Below are positions 60,667-64,000 of a DNA stretch of 64,000 nucleotides, in pieces. A program made the position numbers and the translations under genes. Each line of letters begins with the position of its first letter. Position 1 is the first letter of the stretch. Origin of the DNA: Pirellulales bacterium (GTDB lineage Bacteria; Planctomycetota; Planctomycetia; Pirellulales; DATAWG01); NCBI GenBank assembly GCA_036267355.1, contig DATAWG010000072.1, positions 62,001-126,000 of the forward strand. The letters are read 5' to 3'. The notes beneath the pieces are model-generated. The model had not been told where the DNA came from. It did not search any database and worked only from the letters and a program-made list of their open reading frames with translations.

Positions 60667-62517
60667 CTATGTTGCCCCCGCCATCGCTTCCAATTGTACG
60701 ACCGCCCGGGCCTGCTCTTTTTCCAGATACGTGCGGCCCTTTTTGACATTGATGTGGTCCCAGGGCAATCGGTCGCCGACGGGAAACGAACGGTGGACGA
60801 TTGAATCGAAGTCCATTCCCGGCCGGCCCGCTGCGACGTCGGCAAGCGCTTGCCACCACAGAGGTGCGTTCAGCTTTTCCGCCCAACTATCCAGGCGTGC
60901 ACCACGCCGCCACGCTAATTCGATCACGTCGGCCAGCCGCCGGTCGCCGCGGCTCAGCAGCCCCTCGAGCATGCTCGTTTCGACCGGATGGCATTTCACC
61001 TGCACACTGCGAATCGACACCCGCTGGCGCAGGTAGCGGTGTGCCCAATGAAAATAATCGGGCCGCTGCATGCCGTTCCATTGATACGGCGTGTGGGCCT
61101 TGGGAACGAAATTCGACACACTCGCCGTCACCTTCACAAACCGTCCACGCACCTCGCGGCCGATCCGGGCGATGGTTTCCGCCATATCGACAATGCCGTC
61201 GAGATCGACTTGCCGTTCGCCCGGCAATCCGCACATGAAATACAGCTTCACCTTGTCGAAACCGCCGGCAAACGCGGCCTTACACCCCTCATACAAATCC
61301 TCGTTGCGTATCTTCTTGCGAATCTGCTCGCGCATGTCGTCGCGGGCTACCTCGGGGGCGAGCGTCAGCCCGCTGTGCCGTTCGGTCCCCACCAGCGTTG
61401 CGATGCTCTTCAGGATCTCGTTCACTCGCAGGCTGGGCACGGAAATATTCACGCCCAGCGGCCCGAACACTTCGCGCATTCGCCGGCAAAGTTGCTCGAA
61501 ATTCGGATAATCACTGGTCGACAGCGAGAGGAGCGAAATCTCGTTGAAACCCGTGTTGCGATATTGTTCGAGGGCCGATTGAGCGATCGTTTCCACTTCG
61601 CGAATTCGCAAGGGACGCTTGATCACCGTGCTCTGGCAGAAGCGGCATTGCCAGGGGCAACCGCGCATGATCTCGACCGCGATCCGATCGTGAACGCACT
61701 CGATATATGGCACCACCGGGGCGGCCGGCAGCGGCATCGCCTCGAGGTCGCCGATGATCGATGGCTCGATCGTTTCCGGCACGTCGGAGCGGGTGCGATT
61801 GAGCGTGGCGAGCCGGCCATCGGCCAGGTATTCCGGCTCGTAAAATCGCGGCACGTAAGCAAACGGCAGCGTCGCCGCCAGCCGGGCCAACATCGCTTCT
61901 CGCTGTCGCTGGCCCGCTTCGCCGGATGCCAATCCGCCGTTGGCCCGGCATTCGTCTTTCAGCTTCAGCCAGCCATCGCAAACCAGCGGCAGGCTCGGCT
62001 CGCCGTCGCCGGTGACGAAAAGATCGATAAACGGCGCGATCGGCTCGGGATTCTGCGCGCACGGGCCGCCGGCGATCACCAGCGGATGCTCCATCGTGCG
62101 CTCGATGCTCCGCAACGGAATGCGCCCCAGATCGAGCATCGTCAAGATATTGCTGGTGCAGATTTCGTATTGCAGCGTGATGCCGAAGACGTCGAACTGG
62201 TCGAGCGGCGTGAACGTTTCCAGGCTATAGAGCGGCGTCGCCGTGTCGCGGAGCAATTGCTCCATGTCTTCGCCGGGCGTGAAGGCCCGTTCGCAGGCCC
62301 AATCGCTGCGTCCATTCATTAGCGAATAGAGCACCTGCAGGCCATGATGGCTCATGCCGATCGTATACATATCGGGAAAGGCGACGCACAGTTTGCCGCG
62401 AACCGAGCGGTGGTCTTTGCGAACCATGTTCAATTCGCCACCGACATATTGCGCCGGCTGTATTACCCGCGGCAAAATCCGCCGCGAGACAAATTCCTTA
62501 AGTTGCACGTTGAGCAT
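60667..62517 (-). CDS. TIGR03960-type B12-like radical SAM protein
   Basis: A 616-residue radical SAM enzyme. The cluster motif CxxxCxxC is in MRGCPWQCRFCQSTVIKRP (about residues 285-303). An N-terminal B12-binding-like region includes KLCVAFPDMYTIGMSHHGLQ and VIAGGPCAQNPEP; it lacks a clear DxHxxG cobalamin motif. The core also carries EISLLSLSTSDYPNFEQL, LTLAPEVARDDMREQ and YFMCGLPGE, typical of the family. Members often neighbour a second protein (TIGR03936/DUF2344), which is not seen here. It is about the usual length for the N-terminal partner alone. Chemistry and substrate are unknown. Confidence 0.9.
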   Translation of the reverse strand: MLNVQLKEFVSRRILPRVIQPAQYVGGELNMVRKDHRSVRGKLCVAFPDMYTIGMSHHGLQVLYSLMNGRSDWACERAFTPGEDMEQLLRDTATPLYSLETFTPLDQFDVFGITLQYEICTSNILTMLDLGRIPLRSIERTMEHPLVIAGGPCAQNPEPIAPFIDLFVTGDGEPSLPLVCDGWLKLKDECRANGGLASGEAGQRQREAMLARLAATLPFAYVPRFYEPEYLADGRLATLNRTRSDVPETIEPSIIGDLEAMPLPAAPVVPYIECVHDRIAVEIMRGCPWQCRFCQSTVIKRPLRIREVETIAQSALEQYRNTGFNEISLLSLSTSDYPNFEQLCRRMREVFGPLGVNISVPSLRVNEILKSIATLVGTERHSGLTLAPEVARDDMREQIRKKIRNEDLYEGCKAAFAGGFDKVKLYFMCGLPGERQVDLDGIVDMAETIARIGREVRGRFVKVTASVSNFVPKAHTPYQWNGMQRPDYFHWAHRYLRQRVSIRSVQVKCHPVETSMLEGLLSRGDRRLADVIELAWRRGARLDSWAEKLNAPLWWQALADVAAGRPGMDFDSIVHRSFPVGDRLPWDHINVKKGRTYLEKEQARAVVQLEAMAGAT

Positions 62518-62622
62518 GGCGGGAGGAAGGGGGCGGGTGAGGGTGAGAGGTTACGACTCGGATCGCGGACGGTTTTAGTATGTCAAATGAGCGGGGCGAA
62601 AAACAGAGCGAATATCGCCGCA

Positions 62623-62766
62623 GTGTGCCACTGGCAAGCGAAGTCTGCCAGTGGGAGCGCCCATTCGGCTTCATCGTTTCCCTGCAGGCATTCGTTTTGA
62701 AAATCCAAGAAACGCATTGCCGGCTCGCCCGGCCGCACTGGCAGACTGCGCTTGCCAGTGGCACAC
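62623..62766. repeat. Inverted repeat, GTGCCACTGGCAAGCG family, copy 2
   Basis: A 31-base arm at 62623-62653 (opening GTGTGCCACTGGCAAGCG) pairs with 62736-62766 with one mismatch, around 82 bases. It fills much of the 370-base spacer between the radical SAM and Rieske genes; no gene is present there. The two arms are nearly the same length and spacing as in the 30469 copy. Confidence 0.9.
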
Positions 62767-62887
62767 GCACCACACGCACCTGACTGGCCGGTGCGGCGGG
62801 CGTAGATACAATTCACGTTCTCGGCTGCGGCGGCATGCCAGCCGCATTCCGTGTCCCCTGTCCGTGTCATGTTCTGCTCGCGAAATC

Positions 62888-63199
62888 ATGTCTGAATTCA
62901 TCACGGTTGCAAAGGTCGGTTCGATTCCTGAGGGGGAAGGCATCACGGTCGCCATTGGCGAGCGATTGATTGCGGTTTTCAATTCCGGCGGCGGATATTT
63001 CGCGATCGACGATCTTTGCCCGCACATGGGGGCGTCGCTCGGGGCCGGAGCGGTTGAAAATGGCATCGTCACCTGTCCCTGGCACGCATGGCGATTCAAA
63101 GTCTGCGACGGCACGTGGTGCGACAATCCGCGAATCAAGATCGGCAGCTTTGAGGTACGCGTGGTGGGAGATGAAGTGCAGGTTCGGGGCGAGGGTTGA
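62888..63199 (+). CDS. Rieske [2Fe-2S] ferredoxin-like protein (NirD-type)
   Basis: A 103-residue soluble protein with the Rieske ligands in two boxes: CPHMGASLGAG (Cys, His) and, 17 residues on, CPWHAWRFKV (Cys, His). It is the size of nitrite reductase small subunit NirD or a Rieske-type oxygenase ferredoxin, carrying one electron. The start MSEFITVAKVGSI at 62888 is supported by the family's typical N-terminal length. No reductase or oxygenase gene is adjacent, so the electron partner is unknown. It converges on the trans-sulfuration enzyme gene, with a 53-base gap containing a half-palindrome. Confidence 0.92.
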   Translation: MSEFITVAKVGSIPEGEGITVAIGERLIAVFNSGGGYFAIDDLCPHMGASLGAGAVENGIVTCPWHAWRFKVCDGTWCDNPRIKIGSFEVRVVGDEVQVRGEG

Positions 63200-63252
63200 C
63201 GGCGCCACGCAAAACCGCAAGCGAGCTGCGATCGCAATCGCGAGTCAACGCA

Positions 63253-64000
63253 CTAGCTCGTTTTTGCGGCGATGTAGCGCGTGTGAACGTCCACGTAGCA
63301 GCGGCGGATCGTGGCGGCGATTGCTTCCGGAGCTGGAAATGCCGCGGAAAAGCCAGGCAACTCGGGGTCGATCGTCAGCCGGGCCGTGTCGATGAAATGC
63401 CGGATCAAGTCGGTCGGGTCTTCATCGCCGACGGCGAAGCGGATCGTGGTGCGATGGATACCGGCCGCGCCGAGGGCTTCTTCGCTCAGTTCGGAATGGG
63501 TCGTCAGGGCGGGGCAGCTTACGATCGTGTTCGACTGCCCGAGGCTGATCATGTGGCCGAAGGTCGGCGAGAGGTTGTCGAAGAACCGCTGAAATGCGGC
63601 CGCGGGCACCCGCAGCATATCGGTCGTGAACAGCGGCGCCGGCAGGCCGAGAAACATCAGCTCCTCGCGCAAGCGTGCGTTCGGATCGCCGGCCAGCGCA
63701 TTGCAATGCACTTGAATTTCGGGATGCGCCCCGAGCACTTCGACGAGAATCTGCGTGTTGATGCATTTGGCGAGCATCCGCACTTCGAGCGTGCGGATGC
63801 CTTGCAACACTTCGAACGCCGCGTCGGCGTTCAAAAACGCCCCTTTCACGTAATACACATTCCAGAACAGCGTGTCGTTCCAAGCCACGCCGCCGGCCGA
63901 TTCCCCCTTGGCCAGAAACATATCTTCGTTTCGCCCGATCACCACACCCGCCACGACCGAACCGGTACCGCTGAGATCCTTGGTGTAGCTGTGAATGACG
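63253..64000 (-). CDS. Trans-sulfuration family PLP enzyme (cystathionine gamma-synthase/lyase-like), C-terminal part
   Basis: The frame runs off the right edge, so the N-terminus is missing. The PLP lysine is visible close to the edge in HSYTKDLSGTGSVVAG, and the following VVIGRNEDMF and LRTLEVRMLAKCIN match Cys/Met metabolism enzymes. C-terminal phrases MISLGQSNTIVSCPALTTHS and FAVGDEDPTDLIRHFIDT are the usual family end, where specificity between cystathionine synthase, lyase and O-acyl-homoserine sulfhydrylase cannot be read. These enzymes make or break C-S bonds in methionine, cysteine and homocysteine metabolism. Visible length is 249 residues of about 400. Confidence 0.9.
   Translation of the reverse strand, partial: VIHSYTKDLSGTGSVVAGVVIGRNEDMFLAKGESAGGVAWNDTLFWNVYYVKGAFLNADAAFEVLQGIRTLEVRMLAKCINTQILVEVLGAHPEIQVHCNALAGDPNARLREELMFLGLPAPLFTTDMLRVPAAAFQRFFDNLSPTFGHMISLGQSNTIVSCPALTTHSELSEEALGAAGIHRTTIRFAVGDEDPTDLIRHFIDTARLTIDPELPGFSAAFPAPEAIAATIRRCYVDVHTRYIAAKTS

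Noticed and set aside
1-64000. tRNA, rRNA or known riboswitch
   Set aside because: No cloverleaf, rRNA segment or conserved riboswitch core was recognised in any spacer; a covariance-model scan would be needed to exclude weak cases.

Overview
The window reads as a planctomycete chromosome, most likely of the Pirellulales type. The evidence is G+C-rich coding DNA, two proteins that open with the 'WLGI...HYRLLGL' N-terminal module seen widely in planctomycetes, a Tat-exported Gfo/Idh/MocA oxidoreductase, DUF1570 and DUF11 proteins, a caspase-like giant protein, and gene borders full of palindromic repeats. Species cannot be fixed from sequence alone. I see no rRNA, tRNA, CRISPR array, integrase or transposase.

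Layout. 1-6067: end of an unknown gene, a membrane-anchored P-loop ATPase, a secreted alpha/beta hydrolase, a small protein with an internal repeat, and a secreted DUF11 repeat protein. 6068-16023: an efflux operon with one adaptor lipoprotein followed by two tandem RND permeases; no outer-membrane channel gene is in view. 16319-24514: a Tat-secreted oxidoreductase, a DUF1570 metalloprotease-like protein, a sugar-phosphate isomerase/epimerase, a two-subunit ThDP decarboxylase resembling sulfopyruvate/phosphonopyruvate decarboxylase, the Fe-S pair cysteine desulfurase and IscA, and a D-2-hydroxyacid dehydrogenase. 24562-34854: a 1902-residue caspase-like membrane protein, TatC with a repeat-bearing insert, a secreted protein of unknown function and an MFS transporter.

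35008-50774 looks like a cell-surface glycan or lipid modification region. It holds an ICMT/PEMT-like methyltransferase, four SAM-dependent methyltransferases, an NAD-dependent sugar epimerase, a GT2 glycosyltransferase and three large polytopic membrane proteins. Two of those are tandem paralogues with a 4-base overlap. The genes from 42052 to 50774 form a tight plus-strand operon.

50958-60417 is a minus-strand block: a J-like/retropepsin membrane protein, a TPR gluzincin peptidase, a MazG-like hydrolase, a two-helix membrane protein with a GATase-like region, and an ABC ATPase. The middle three genes are coupled by 4-base overlaps. 60667-64000: a TIGR03960-type radical SAM protein, a Rieske ferredoxin, and the C-terminal part of a trans-sulfuration PLP enzyme that runs off the edge.

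The most distinctive features are low-complexity Ser/Thr/Gly inserts at the same docking-domain site in both RND pumps, an octanucleotide repeat array touching the start codon of the second pump, repeat elements overlying gene starts, an apparently Cys-less caspase-like protein, and several dispersed inverted-repeat families confined mostly to gene borders.
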